A DNA stretch of 14,349 nucleotides from Propionibacterium sp. (GTDB taxonomy: Bacteria; Actinomycetota; Actinomycetes; Actinomycetales; Actinomycetaceae): contig JAKECL010000013.1 of assembly GCA_030460725.1 (NCBI GenBank), positions 1 to 14,349 on the forward strand, given 5' to 3'. Under the pieces are notes generated by a model. It saw nothing but the letters and a program-made list of their open reading frames with translations. It searched no databases and was not told the origin of the DNA. Positions 6,257 to 13,281 of this stretch are shown one piece after another; the stretch's first letter is position 1, and every line of letters begins with the position of its first letter. Made by a program: the position numbers and the translations under genes.

Positions 6257-6927
6257 GTGTCCGTGTGCTGCTGGTCGACGACCAGGAGATGGTCCGCATG
6301 GGGATGCGGATGCTGCTCGGTAGCGCCGAGGGCCTCGAGGTGGTCGGCGAGGCGTCCGACGGTGACGAGGTCCTGGACGCGCTGGCCGAGCACCCGGCCG
6401 ACGTGGTGCTGATGGACGTGCGCATGCCCCGCGTCGACGGCATCGAGGCCACCCGCCGCGTCATGTCGCTGCCCGAGCCGCCGCGGGTGCTGGTGCTGAC
6501 GACCTTCGACCTGGACGAGTACGCCTACGAGGCGCTACGCGCCGGGGCGTCGGGCTTCCTGCTCAAGGACGCCCCGTTGGCCGAGCTGGCGGCGGCCATC
6601 CGCCACGTCCACGCCGGTGACGCGGTGGTCGCGCCGTCGACGACGCGCCGCCTGCTGAGCCAGTTCGCCACCCCCGGCCCCGCGTCGGCGAGCCCGGACC
6701 CGGCCCGGTCGGCGCGGCTGGACGTGCTGACCCCGCGCGAGCGCGAGGTCCTGGCGCTGGTGGCCCGGGGCATGTCCAACCGGGAGGTCGCCGACGAGCT
6801 CGTGCTCAGCGAGGGGACCGTCAAGGTCCACGTCGGGCACGTGCTGACCAAGCTCGACCTGCGCGACCGCGTCCAGGCCGTCGTACTGGCCTACGAGACG
6901 GGACTCATCGCGCCGGGGGATGGGTGA
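6253..6927 (+). CDS. Response regulator, NarL/FixJ family with LuxR-type HTH
   Basis: This 224-residue transcription factor is the partner of the upstream kinase, with overlapping stop and start. The receiver domain (about 1-120) has the acidic pair Asp9-Asp10, the phosphorylated Asp55 in LMDVRMP, Thr in LVLTTFD and Lys in FLLKDAP. After a Pro/Ala/Ser linker the LuxR helix-turn-helix starts at LTPREREVL (from 159), with SNREVADELVLSEGTVKVHVGHVL as recognition region. It should bind DNA as a dimer. Likely targets are the ABC genes downstream; the palindrome at 7368-7385 is a candidate site. This target is inferred from position and symmetry only. Confidence 0.92.
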   Translation: MSVRVLLVDDQEMVRMGMRMLLGSAEGLEVVGEASDGDEVLDALAEHPADVVLMDVRMPRVDGIEATRRVMSLPEPPRVLVLTTFDLDEYAYEALRAGASGFLLKDAPLAELAAAIRHVHAGDAVVAPSTTRRLLSQFATPGPASASPDPARSARLDVLTPREREVLALVARGMSNREVADELVLSEGTVKVHVGHVLTKLDLRDRVQAVVLAYETGLIAPGDG

Positions 6928-6937
6928 CTCACTGCCT

Positions 6938-6943
6938 TATGCT
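6938..6943 (+). promoter_or_regulatory. Putative -10 box before the 109-residue gene
   Basis: TATGCT fits a sigma-70-like -10 element and ends five bases before ATG 6949, again suggesting a leaderless message. No good -35 or ribosome-binding site is visible. It lies just after the response-regulator stop. Confidence 0.4.
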
Positions 6944-6948
6944 CTGGC

Positions 6949-7278
6949 ATGGGTCAACGTGAGAACGCCTTCTCTGAGGGCGCTGCCTTAGGGGTCCTGA
7001 TGTGCGGGCAGGACGCCATTCCCCACGACAAGGTGGGTGTCGAGATGGCCTTCAGGCGTGCGTGGAGGCGGTGGCCGTACGCTTCCCGATTTCCCTTCGT
7101 CTCGTCTGACCGTCGCAAGGACGAGTTCTACCAGATTCGTCATGCGGATTACCGCAAGCACACGTTTGGCCTCTACTGGGACGACTACGACGTCCGCTTG
7201 CGTAATGAAAGCGACGATCAGCTGGACGCCGAGTTCTTGGCGGGCCTCGTGGATGAGGACATCCCGGCGGAGGCGTAG
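6949..7278 (+). CDS. Unrecognised 109-residue soluble protein, possibly the N-terminal part of a broken gene
   Basis: I do not recognise this product. It has no membrane segment or signal peptide. It is rich in Arg, Asp and aromatic residues (AFRRAWRRWPYASRFPF, RHADYRKHTFGLYWDDYDV) and ends acidic (LVDEDIPAEA). Its third codon positions are visibly less G+C-rich than those of the genes on both sides, which suggests a separate origin. After the TAG the same frame stays open for a further protein-like 17 codons, and a shifted frame continues to 7385. The gene may therefore once have been longer. It separates the two-component genes from the LanF-like ABC genes. No role in peptide sensing or immunity can be claimed. 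Confidence 0.55.
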   Translation: MGQRENAFSEGAALGVLMCGQDAIPHDKVGVEMAFRRAWRRWPYASRFPFVSSDRRKDEFYQIRHADYRKHTFGLYWDDYDVRLRNESDDQLDAEFLAGLVDEDIPAEA

Positions 7279-7385
7279 CACGCGCTGATGGAGGACTTCT
7301 TCTCCTTCTACAACGAACCCTCGAGAGGCTGAACAGCTCGGAGCAACTGCTCGAAGAATGGGCCCGTCTATGCCTTGAGGCATAG
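7279..7385 (+). pseudogene. Possible out-of-frame continuation of the 6949-7278 gene
   Basis: Past the TAG at 7276-7278 the same frame reads HALMEDFFSFYNEPSRG and stops at 7332. One frame over, from about 7320, it reads Leu-Glu-Arg then LNSSEQLLEEWARLCLEA and stops with TAG at 7383-7385. Both pieces look like amphipathic helical protein, not noise. One stop mutation and one frameshift near 7318-7322 would join them to the upstream frame. This is a reading of composition only; no homologue is known to me. Confidence 0.35.
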
Positions 7386-7398
7386 GTCAGAATATGCC
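7368..7398. promoter_or_regulatory. Palindrome plus extra half-site before the LanF-like ABC genes
   Basis: CTATGCC (7368-7374) and GGCATAG (7379-7385) form a perfect 7-bp inverted repeat around TTGA. A third TATGCC sits at 7393-7398. A symmetric site with an extra half-site 46-76 bases before the start codon is a good candidate operator, possibly for the NarL-type regulator upstream. A weak terminator is the alternative, but no T-run follows. Confidence 0.4.
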
Positions 7399-7443
7399 TG
7401 TGGCTAGATGTTTCGCCGTGGCATCGGCGACATCGTGGAGGTC

Positions 7444-8349
7444 ATGTCCTACGCAGTCGCCACCGAGAACCTGACCAAGCGCTACGGCGAGCGCACCGTC
7501 GTCGACGGCCTCGACCTGCGCGTGCCCGAGGGGTGCGTGTACGGCTTCCTGGGCCCCAACGGAGCGGGGAAGTCGACGACGATGAAGATGCTCCTGTCGC
7601 TCATCGAGCCCACCGAGGGCAGCGTCCAGGTGCTGGGCCGGCCGATGACCCGGGCCACGCGCCGCTCCCTGCTGGGAGGTGTCGGCTCGTTGATCGAGGC
7701 CCCGCCGGGCTACGCGCACCTGACCGGGGCGGAGAACATGCGCCTGGTCCAGCGCCTGCTGGGGCTCAGCCGTGAGCAGGTGGAGCACGCGGTGGCGGCG
7801 GTCCACCTGGGTGACCAGATGGGCAAGCGGGTGCGGGACTACTCGCTGGGCATGAAGCAGCGCCTGGGGATCGCGATGGCGCTGGCCCGCAGCCCGCGGC
7901 TGCTGATCCTCGACGAGCCGACCAACGGACTGGACCCGGCGGGCATCGAGGAGATGCGCGGCCTGCTGCGTCGCCTGGCGGCCGGTGGGGTGACGGTGAT
8001 GGTGTCCTCGCACCTGCTGGGGGAGATCGACAAGACGGCCACGGTGCTGGGGATCTTGAGCCGGGGCCGGATGATCTTCCAGGGCAGCCGTGAGGACCTG
8101 ATGGACGCCTCGGCCCCCGACGTGATGGTGGCCTGCTCGGACCCGCGGGCGGCGACCCAGGTGCTGGCCTCCTTCGACGCCCGCCTGACGGAGTCCGATG
8201 AGGTCGCGGTTCCGGGCCTGGACGACCGGCGCACCGCCGGAGTCGTCGCCGCCCTGGTCCACCACGGGGTCGGGGTCTACGGGGTGCGTCGCGACGAGCA
8301 GAGCCTCGAGGACGTGTTCATGCGCCTGACGGCGGGGGGCACGCTGTGA
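7444..8349 (+). CDS. ABC ATPase of the BcrA/LanF type (peptide immunity/export)
   Basis: This 301-residue ATPase serves the two permeases that follow. Walker A is GPNGAGKS (37-44), the signature is the variant LGMKQ (about 135-139), Walker B is LLILDEP (153-159) and the switch His is 190. Where most ABC proteins have the Q-loop Gln, this one reads GSLIEAPPGYAHLTGAENM with Glu85; this Glu ('E-loop') is a hallmark of lantibiotic self-immunity transporters (LanF of LanFEG) and bacitracin BcrA-like ATPases. The frame is open from ATG 7408, but homologous proteins start near the strand read ATENLTKRYG, so 7444 is preferred although GGAGG lies only two bases before it. The TGA overlaps the next GTG (GTGA). 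Confidence 0.88.
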   Translation: MSYAVATENLTKRYGERTVVDGLDLRVPEGCVYGFLGPNGAGKSTTMKMLLSLIEPTEGSVQVLGRPMTRATRRSLLGGVGSLIEAPPGYAHLTGAENMRLVQRLLGLSREQVEHAVAAVHLGDQMGKRVRDYSLGMKQRLGIAMALARSPRLLILDEPTNGLDPAGIEEMRGLLRRLAAGGVTVMVSSHLLGEIDKTATVLGILSRGRMIFQGSREDLMDASAPDVMVACSDPRAATQVLASFDARLTESDEVAVPGLDDRRTAGVVAALVHHGVGVYGVRRDEQSLEDVFMRLTAGGTL

Positions 8350-9095
8350 TCGCGACGGCGGTGGGCAACGAGCTGGCCAAGACGCGCCGCCTGCGCACCG
8401 GCTGGGTCGCGGCGGCGATGTGCCTGGCGGCTGCGGTGCTGGCGCTGTACACGATCGTGTCCAGCCCGGGGCTGTCGACCCAGGACGTCGGGGCGTGGAA
8501 CGCCCTGCTCGCGGGCCTGTCGTTGGGCATCCCGTTGGTCTCCCCGCTGCTGCTGGCGGTGCTGGCCAGCCGCCTGGTCGACGTCGAGCACCAGGGCAAC
8601 GGCTGGCTCCTGCAGTCCACGGCGGGTCTCACGCCCGGGATGGTGTGCCGGGCCAAGCTCGCGGCGCTCGGCCTGGTCGTGACCGCCTCGACGCTGGGCA
8701 CCGTGGTCCTCACCCTGCTGTTGGGCCGGGTCCTGGTGGGGATCACCGCTCCGGTCCCGTTGGGCCGATTCGCGGGCTTCGCCGGCTGCGTGCTCGTGGT
8801 CAACCTCGCGGTGCTGGCGTTGCACGTGCTGCTGTCGGCCCGGGTCGACAACCAGCTGGTGAGCCTGGGCGTGGGGGCGCTGGGCTCGGTCGTCGCCGTG
8901 TTCTCCCAGGGACTGCCCGCAGCCGCGGCGCACCTGACGCCGTGGGGCTACTACGCCTTGGCCAAGGCCGCGGACTACCAGGGCGGCACCTTCGCCGCCT
9001 CGCGCGTGTCCTACCCGAGCGTCCTCGCGCTGGGAGCGGTCGTCGGCGTCCTGTTCACCCTCGTCACCGCCCGCTTCGACCGTCAGGAGGCCTGA
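8346..9095 (+). CDS. ABC-2 permease, first subunit of the LanEG-like pair
   Basis: This 249-residue membrane protein has about six hydrophobic segments and the lantibiotic-immunity permease start pattern: a short cytoplasmic NELAKTRRLRTGW followed by the first membrane helix. Then comes a cytoplasmic VDVEHQGNGWLLQSTAG stretch, which matches the coupling region of LanE/LanG/BcrB-like proteins. It begins with GTG inside the ATPase stop codon, so the ATPase and this permease are translationally coupled. It should form a heteromeric channel with the next gene's product. The substrate is unknown; peptides acting at the cell envelope are typical for the family. Confidence 0.85.
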   Translation: MIATAVGNELAKTRRLRTGWVAAAMCLAAAVLALYTIVSSPGLSTQDVGAWNALLAGLSLGIPLVSPLLLAVLASRLVDVEHQGNGWLLQSTAGLTPGMVCRAKLAALGLVVTASTLGTVVLTLLLGRVLVGITAPVPLGRFAGFAGCVLVVNLAVLALHVLLSARVDNQLVSLGVGALGSVVAVFSQGLPAAAAHLTPWGYYALAKAADYQGGTFAASRVSYPSVLALGAVVGVLFTLVTARFDRQEA

Positions 9096-9096
9096 C

Positions 9097-9846
9097 GTGC
9101 GCACCCTGTCCGCAGAGACCCTCAAGCTCCGACGCTCCCTGGCCTGGCCGGTCGTCGTCCTCGTCCCCGTCGTCCTGGTCCTGGCCGGGGCCGCCACCCA
9201 GCTCACCCGCGGCACCGCGCCCGAGGATGGCTGGGACACCGTGTGGCTGCAGTCGGTCGGCTTCTACGGCCTGTTCCCCCTGGCGGTCGCGATCGCGATC
9301 CTCGGCTCGTTGGTGTGGCGCGCCGAGCACCGCGGCAGCAACTGGAACGCCCTCATGTCCACCCCCGTCGCCACGGCGCGGATCGTGGCCGCCAAGGCCG
9401 CCGTCGTCGCGGGCCTGACCGGTCTCATGCAGGTCGTGCTCGTCGCGGCCGTGGTCGTGGTCGGCAAGCTCGCCTTCGGCCTGCCCGGGATGCTGCCCAC
9501 CCGCTACCTCGGCGTCGCGGCGCTGCTCATGGCCGCCACCGTGCCCGTGGCCGCGCTGCAGTCCGCCCTGTCGCTGTTCCTGCGCTCCTTCGCCGCCCCG
9601 GTCGCCGTCGCGCTGGTCGGCTCGGGCGTCTCCACGGCCGTGCTCCTCGCGGCCGGTGAGGCGGCGCTGGTCAGCCCCTGGGCACTGGCCACCCGCACCG
9701 CGCTGCTGGGCACCGGCTCCTTCGCCGACACCGGCACCGTCACCGCCGGCTCAGTCGTCACGATCGCCCTGACCTCGCTGGCGCTGACCACCCTGGTCAC
9801 CACCGCCACGACCCTCGTCCTGGACCGGCGCGACACCCGCGTCTGA
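9097..9846 (+). CDS. ABC-2 permease, second subunit of the LanEG-like pair
   Basis: This product is also 249 residues, with the same layout as its neighbour: a cytoplasmic AETLKLRRSLAW start, a first membrane helix, an extracellular stretch, then VWRAEHRGSNWNALMSTPV as the coupling region and further hydrophobic segments to the end. The pair probably arose by duplication. GTG 9097 is preceded by AGGAGG at 9085-9090 and lies one base after the previous stop. Together with the ATPase it makes a three-gene ATPase-permease-permease unit, as in LanFEG systems. It lies downstream of a kinase and regulator, a context common for transporters induced by peptide antibiotics. Confidence 0.85.
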   Translation: MRTLSAETLKLRRSLAWPVVVLVPVVLVLAGAATQLTRGTAPEDGWDTVWLQSVGFYGLFPLAVAIAILGSLVWRAEHRGSNWNALMSTPVATARIVAAKAAVVAGLTGLMQVVLVAAVVVVGKLAFGLPGMLPTRYLGVAALLMAATVPVAALQSALSLFLRSFAAPVAVALVGSGVSTAVLLAAGEAALVSPWALATRTALLGTGSFADTGTVTAGSVVTIALTSLALTTLVTTATTLVLDRRDTRV

Positions 9847-9873
9847 GACACCACCACCAGAGAGGAACACGCC

Positions 9874-10266
9874 ATGTCCACCTACGACAACGACCCCCTC
9901 GCGCCCCCGCCCCACGCGCAGGACCCGGCCCCCGACGACCGCGCCGCCACCACCGGCGGCCTGGTCGCCCTCGGCCTGTCGGGCCTGGCGCGGGTCACGG
10001 CCCCGCTGCTGCTGCTGGGGCCCTACCTCGGCTGCGCCCCCGCCGTCCTGGCCGGCGTCGGGGCCCTGGTCGCCTCCCGGGCCCTGCGCCGCGCGCCCCG
10101 GCGCACGGGGCTGGCGGTGACCGGCCTGGTCACCTCGGTCATCGTCTTCGCCCTCCTGGCCGGGGTCGCGACCGTGTGGAACGTCCTGGTGGCCGACCCC
10201 GCGGTGCGCGACTACGACGAGCTCCACGAGGTCCTGCGCTACGCCCGTGACGTCCTGTTCGGCTGA
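9874..10266 (+). CDS. Small membrane protein, DUF4190-like
   Basis: This 130-residue protein begins with a polar Pro/Asp-rich cytoplasmic segment (about 1-28). Two long hydrophobic stretches follow (near 29-66 and 79-103), separated by basic SRALRRAPRRTG, with an acidic tail ending DELHEVLRYARDVLFG. The layout is that of DUF4190-type proteins, whose function is unknown. AGAGGA precedes ATG 9874, and the gene follows the permease after 27 bases, so it is likely in the same transcript. It could be an accessory subunit of the transporter or a separate envelope protein. Confidence 0.7.
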   Translation: MSTYDNDPLAPPPHAQDPAPDDRAATTGGLVALGLSGLARVTAPLLLLGPYLGCAPAVLAGVGALVASRALRRAPRRTGLAVTGLVTSVIVFALLAGVATVWNVLVADPAVRDYDELHEVLRYARDVLFG

Positions 10267-10295
10267 GCCGAGCACCCGGTGAGGAGGGGGAACCC

Positions 10296-11414
10296 GTGAT
10301 CAAGGAGCAGGTCGCAGGGTCGGTGGCCGTCGGCCTGGTCGTGGCGGCGGTGATGTTCCTGCCGCTCGTGGTGTGGCAGTACCGCCGCTTCGGACGCTTC
10401 GACGCACTTCGGGTCCTGTGGACCGCGGCCGGGTTCGTCTACGCGGCCGCCCTGGTGGCCTTCACGGTCTTCCCCCTGCCGGACTTCTCAGGCGACTACT
10501 GCGCGCTGCACGCCACCCACCCGCTGTGGGACCCGCTGCGCTTCCCGCGCGCCGCGCTCCAGATCCTTCACCAGAAGGGGCCGGTCGCGCTGGCCGGGGA
10601 GCCGGTGGTGTGGGAGGTCGCGATGAACATGGTGCTGTTTGTCCCCTTCGGCCTCATCGTGCGCCGCGTCCTGGAGTGGCCCCGCGGCCTGGTCATCGCC
10701 GCGGGCCTGGGCACCTCGGTGCTCATCGAGCTGACCCAGATGACCGGCAACTGGGGCCTGGCCCCGTGCTCCTACCGCTTCGCCGACACCACCGACCTGA
10801 TCACCAACTCCACCGGCACGCTGCTCGGCGTCGTGCTGGAGGCCCTGACCCCGCGCCTGCTGTCGACCAAGTCCCACCTGCTCACCCAGCGCGACCGCGC
10901 CCGACCGGTGACGGCCACCCGCCGCCTGCTGGGGATGGCGCTGGACGGCTGGTACCTGGCCATGGCGGCCCTGACCGGCGGCACCCTCGGCTCCGTCGTA
11001 TTCTCCCTCTCCCATGGCGTGGCGGGCCAGACGCTGACGGAGGCGCAGATGCTCGCCCTCGAGCACACCATCCTCACCGGGGCGTGGGTCGCGGCCCTGG
11101 TGGTCGCGCTGCTACCCGCCCTGGTGGGCACCGGGGCGTCGTTGGGCCAGCGCACCGTCTACCTGCGCCCCAGGGGACCGCGCCGCTCGCGCCCACGGTG
11201 CCTGCTACGCGCCACCGCGGTCCAGGCTGCCGTGCCCACGCTGATGTACACGGGCTTCCCACAAGCCGTGCTCGGCCCGCTCCTGGCCGTCATCGCCATC
11301 GCGTGGGCCGTGCCCGACCCGCGGGGACTGAGCTATCGCGTCGCCGGACTGGGCATCGGGGACGCCCGTGAACGGGACGCGCCGGCACCGCATCGACGAG
11401 GAGGTGCGCAATGA
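10296..11414 (+). CDS. VanZ-like membrane protein with C-terminal RDD-like domain
   Basis: This 372-residue membrane protein has two modules. The first (about 1-190) is VanZ-like, with membrane helices and the typical VWEVAMNMVLFVPFGL, LIELTQ and TTDLITNSTGTLLG motifs. The second (about 205-365) is RDD-like: a start RRLLGMALDGWYL with Arg and Asp in the first helix, a second helix pair, and GASLGQRTVYLRP matching the family's G-x-x-G-K/R region. VanZ itself gives low-level teicoplanin resistance in enterococci, and the fusion is found in actinobacteria, but its function is not established. GAGGAGG lies shortly before GTG 10296. The stop overlaps the next ATG (ATGA). A link to envelope defence against the neighbouring peptides is inference. 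Confidence 0.82.
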   Translation: MIKEQVAGSVAVGLVVAAVMFLPLVVWQYRRFGRFDALRVLWTAAGFVYAAALVAFTVFPLPDFSGDYCALHATHPLWDPLRFPRAALQILHQKGPVALAGEPVVWEVAMNMVLFVPFGLIVRRVLEWPRGLVIAAGLGTSVLIELTQMTGNWGLAPCSYRFADTTDLITNSTGTLLGVVLEALTPRLLSTKSHLLTQRDRARPVTATRRLLGMALDGWYLAMAALTGGTLGSVVFSLSHGVAGQTLTEAQMLALEHTILTGAWVAALVVALLPALVGTGASLGQRTVYLRPRGPRRSRPRCLLRATAVQAAVPTLMYTGFPQAVLGPLLAVIAIAWAVPDPRGLSYRVAGLGIGDARERDAPAPHRRGGAQ

Positions 11415-12346
11415 CGACCGAGCACGACCAGGCGAGTCGGGCGCAGGTCGCCCCTGTGATGGTGACCGTCAGCACCCCACTGACCGTGTTCACCAGGACC
11501 GCGCGCCGGTGCGTCCGATCCGGGCCCGGGACGAGCATCAGGATCATCGTCGTCCGCGAGGGATCAACAGTCCTCACGACCAACAACGCGACACGACCCA
11601 TCTCAGTGGGCCACGTCGCCGTCGTGGGCCCGGACGCCTCGTGCACGAGTGAGCCAGAAGGCGAGGTGACGGCGACCGTTGTCCATGTGGCCGTCGACTA
11701 CGTCGCGGACCAGGTGTTCTGGCAGTACCAGGGCCTCTTCCACGACAGGCAGCACGCCTGCGAGCTCATCACGCGGTTCTACACCGACCAAGCCCTGGTC
11801 CTCAGGCTGGACGAGCCCACCCTCGAGAGACTGCTCACCCACCTGGATGCCATGGTCGAGCTGAGCAACGGTGGCATCACAAACACCAACTTCCACCACC
11901 TGCTGGCGCACTGGTTCTCGATCGCCAACATCGTGCTGCCGCACGCACGTGAGCCTCGGGCGCTGGTCGGGACACCGCGAGCCGTGTCAGGCGAGGATGC
12001 GCGGACGCTCCCGAGACGCCCTCGCACGCGCCGGGAGGCCATCGTCGTCAGGGACGCACTTCAACGTTCTCCCGAGCAGCCCTGGACCATGACGCGGATG
12101 GCCGAGATGGCCCACCTGTCACCCAAGCAGCTCTCCCGCGTATTCCTCGCCACGTTCGGAACCACCCCAACGGCCTACCTCACCGACCTGCGGGCAGAGA
12201 GAATGGCCAGGCTGCTGTGCGAGACGAACGTGCCCGCCGCCGAAGCCGGACGTCAGGTGGGATGGCGCAGTCGCAGTCGGGCGTCCGAGGCCTTTAAACG
12301 CCACACCGGGATGACGCCGCAGGAGTACCGGCGTCGACTTGCGTGA
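11411..12346 (+). CDS. AraC-family transcriptional regulator
   Basis: This 311-residue regulator has an N-terminal ligand or dimerisation part (about 1-190) with beta-rich sequence and no recognised motif. The C-terminal AraC DNA-binding domain (about 213-311) has the first HTH at WTMTRMAEMAHLSPKQLSRV and the second at VPAAEAGRQVGWRSRSRASE. It closes with FKRHTGMTPQEYRRRLA, the family's end signature. It starts in the VanZ stop codon (ATGA) after GAGGAGG. Codon third positions look less G+C-rich than in the VanZ gene, so the pair may have been joined recently in spite of the overlap. Its target genes cannot be told from the sequence. Confidence 0.88.
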   Translation: MTTEHDQASRAQVAPVMVTVSTPLTVFTRTARRCVRSGPGTSIRIIVVREGSTVLTTNNATRPISVGHVAVVGPDASCTSEPEGEVTATVVHVAVDYVADQVFWQYQGLFHDRQHACELITRFYTDQALVLRLDEPTLERLLTHLDAMVELSNGGITNTNFHHLLAHWFSIANIVLPHAREPRALVGTPRAVSGEDARTLPRRPRTRREAIVVRDALQRSPEQPWTMTRMAEMAHLSPKQLSRVFLATFGTTPTAYLTDLRAERMARLLCETNVPAAEAGRQVGWRSRSRASEAFKRHTGMTPQEYRRRLA

Positions 12347-12409
12347 ACACCGGCACCCTCTGGTACCCACGGTGAACGACCCCCAAGTCACCCTCGACAG
12401 GAGAGCGCA

Positions 12410-12781
12410 GTGGAGAACCCGTACCTCAGCGAGACGGTCCCGTGGGCGACCTACGGCGTCGCGGCCGTCGTCAGCACCCACACGCGCTGGGCGACCGAGG
12501 ACCGCGCGTACACGGTGACGATGGGCGTGGTCGTCACGTGCCTTGTCGCGGTGTCGGTCGTCGCCTACGTCCGGCACAGGTCGCGATGGCCCCAGGTCGC
12601 CACGAGTCCCGTCTGGGCGGGGGTCTACGCGGTCGTCTTCGCCCTGGCCGCGACGACGGGCCCGAGCACGCACGTGCAGCTCATGATCGCGGTCGCCACG
12701 TGCACGCTCATCGCCGGTCGCGTCTCACAGGTCGCGCAGGTGCTGAGCTCACAGGGTGACGATGCGGAGAAGCAGGGCTAG
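12410..12781 (+). CDS. Small membrane protein of unknown function
   Basis: I do not recognise this 123-residue product. It has a short N-terminus and three or four hydrophobic segments (near 14-26, 40-58, 70-86 and 88-108), separated by basic YVRHRSRWPQ, with a polar tail SSQGDDAEKQG. GTG 12410 is preceded by AGGAG at 12399-12403 with six bases of spacing. It follows the AraC gene after 63 bases and could be co-transcribed with it. Confidence 0.6.
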   Translation: MENPYLSETVPWATYGVAAVVSTHTRWATEDRAYTVTMGVVVTCLVAVSVVAYVRHRSRWPQVATSPVWAGVYAVVFALAATTGPSTHVQLMIAVATCTLIAGRVSQVAQVLSSQGDDAEKQG

Positions 12782-12884
12782 ACCAAGGTCCTCGTATGAG
12801 GGGGCTGTACTGACCGGGGACGTTGATTGATGCGGCCATTCGCCAGCCGTCTCACGGAGATCCAGGATCACAGTAGAGTTGCTC

Positions 12885-12915
12885 TAGACACATATGGAAC
12901 CATTTGGTTACATAT
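12885..12915 (+). promoter_or_regulatory. Promoter and palindromic operator of the ArsR-type repressor
   Basis: TAGACA (12885-12890) and TACATA (12909-12914) fit -35 and -10 boxes with an 18-bp spacer. The spacer contains the perfect inverted repeat AACCA-TT-TGGTT (12898-12909). ACATAT occurs on each side, at 12890-12895 and 12910-12915, exactly 20 bases apart. An A+T-rich symmetric site covering the core promoter is what an autorepressor would need. Transcription would begin close to ATG 12921. Confidence 0.55.
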
Positions 12916-12920
12916 TTGCC

Positions 12921-13280
12921 ATGGACGATGTCTTCACCGCCCTTGCTCACCCCGTCAGGCGCGCCTTGGTCGATGAACTACGCGAGGGGCCCAGACCAGC
13001 GGGCTCGTTGGGGCAGGGCCTGGGCGTCTCCATGGAAGCCATCTCCAAGCACCTGCGCCTCATGACACAGGCCGAGGTGCTGACGGTCGAGGCCAGGGGA
13101 CGGGAACGGTGGTACGCCCTGAGCCCGCAGTCCTTGGCGCGCGTGGACGACTGGCTGGCTCCCTACCGCCATTTCTGGCAGCAGCACCTTGACGCACTCG
13201 ACACCGAAGTCGCCCGCGGTCGCCGGGCCACACCTGCGACGACCACCAACCAACCCTCCCAACACGCCGAAGGAGCCTGA
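12921..13280 (+). CDS. ArsR-family winged-helix repressor
   Basis: This 119-residue regulator begins MDDVFTALAHPVRRALVDEL, the classic ArsR first helix. Then come helix-turn-helix RPAGSLGQGLGVSMEAISKHLRLM and the wing AEVLTVEARGRERWYALSP. No metal-binding Cys pair is present, so a metal ligand is unlikely. The frame is open from ATG 12894, but that start would lie within the operator-like sequence and add nine residues not typical of the family, so 12921 is chosen. The gene is followed after one base by an SRPBCC/AHSA1 gene. This pairing is common in actinobacteria: the repressor usually controls its own operon. Confidence 0.88.
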   Translation: MDDVFTALAHPVRRALVDELREGPRPAGSLGQGLGVSMEAISKHLRLMTQAEVLTVEARGRERWYALSPQSLARVDDWLAPYRHFWQQHLDALDTEVARGRRATPATTTNQPSQHAEGA

Positions 13281-13281
13281 C

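Noticed and set aside
6949..7278. 109-residue gene as a lanthipeptide or other RiPP precursor
   Set aside because: It lacks a small core region, a double-Gly or YxxP leader motif and any modification enzyme nearby.
8277..9239. 320-residue - strand and 332-residue + strand frames over the permease genes
   Set aside because: Both are low-complexity Arg/Gln/Pro/Gly shadows of the two ABC-2 permeases.
10373..11371. 332-residue + strand frame in the VanZ gene
   Set aside because: Arg/Pro/Gly-rich alternative frame without motifs; the VanZ and RDD motifs are in the other frame.
12788..12803. CCTC-GTAT-GAGG inverted repeat as a terminator
   Set aside because: Only four base pairs and no T-run; too weak to call.
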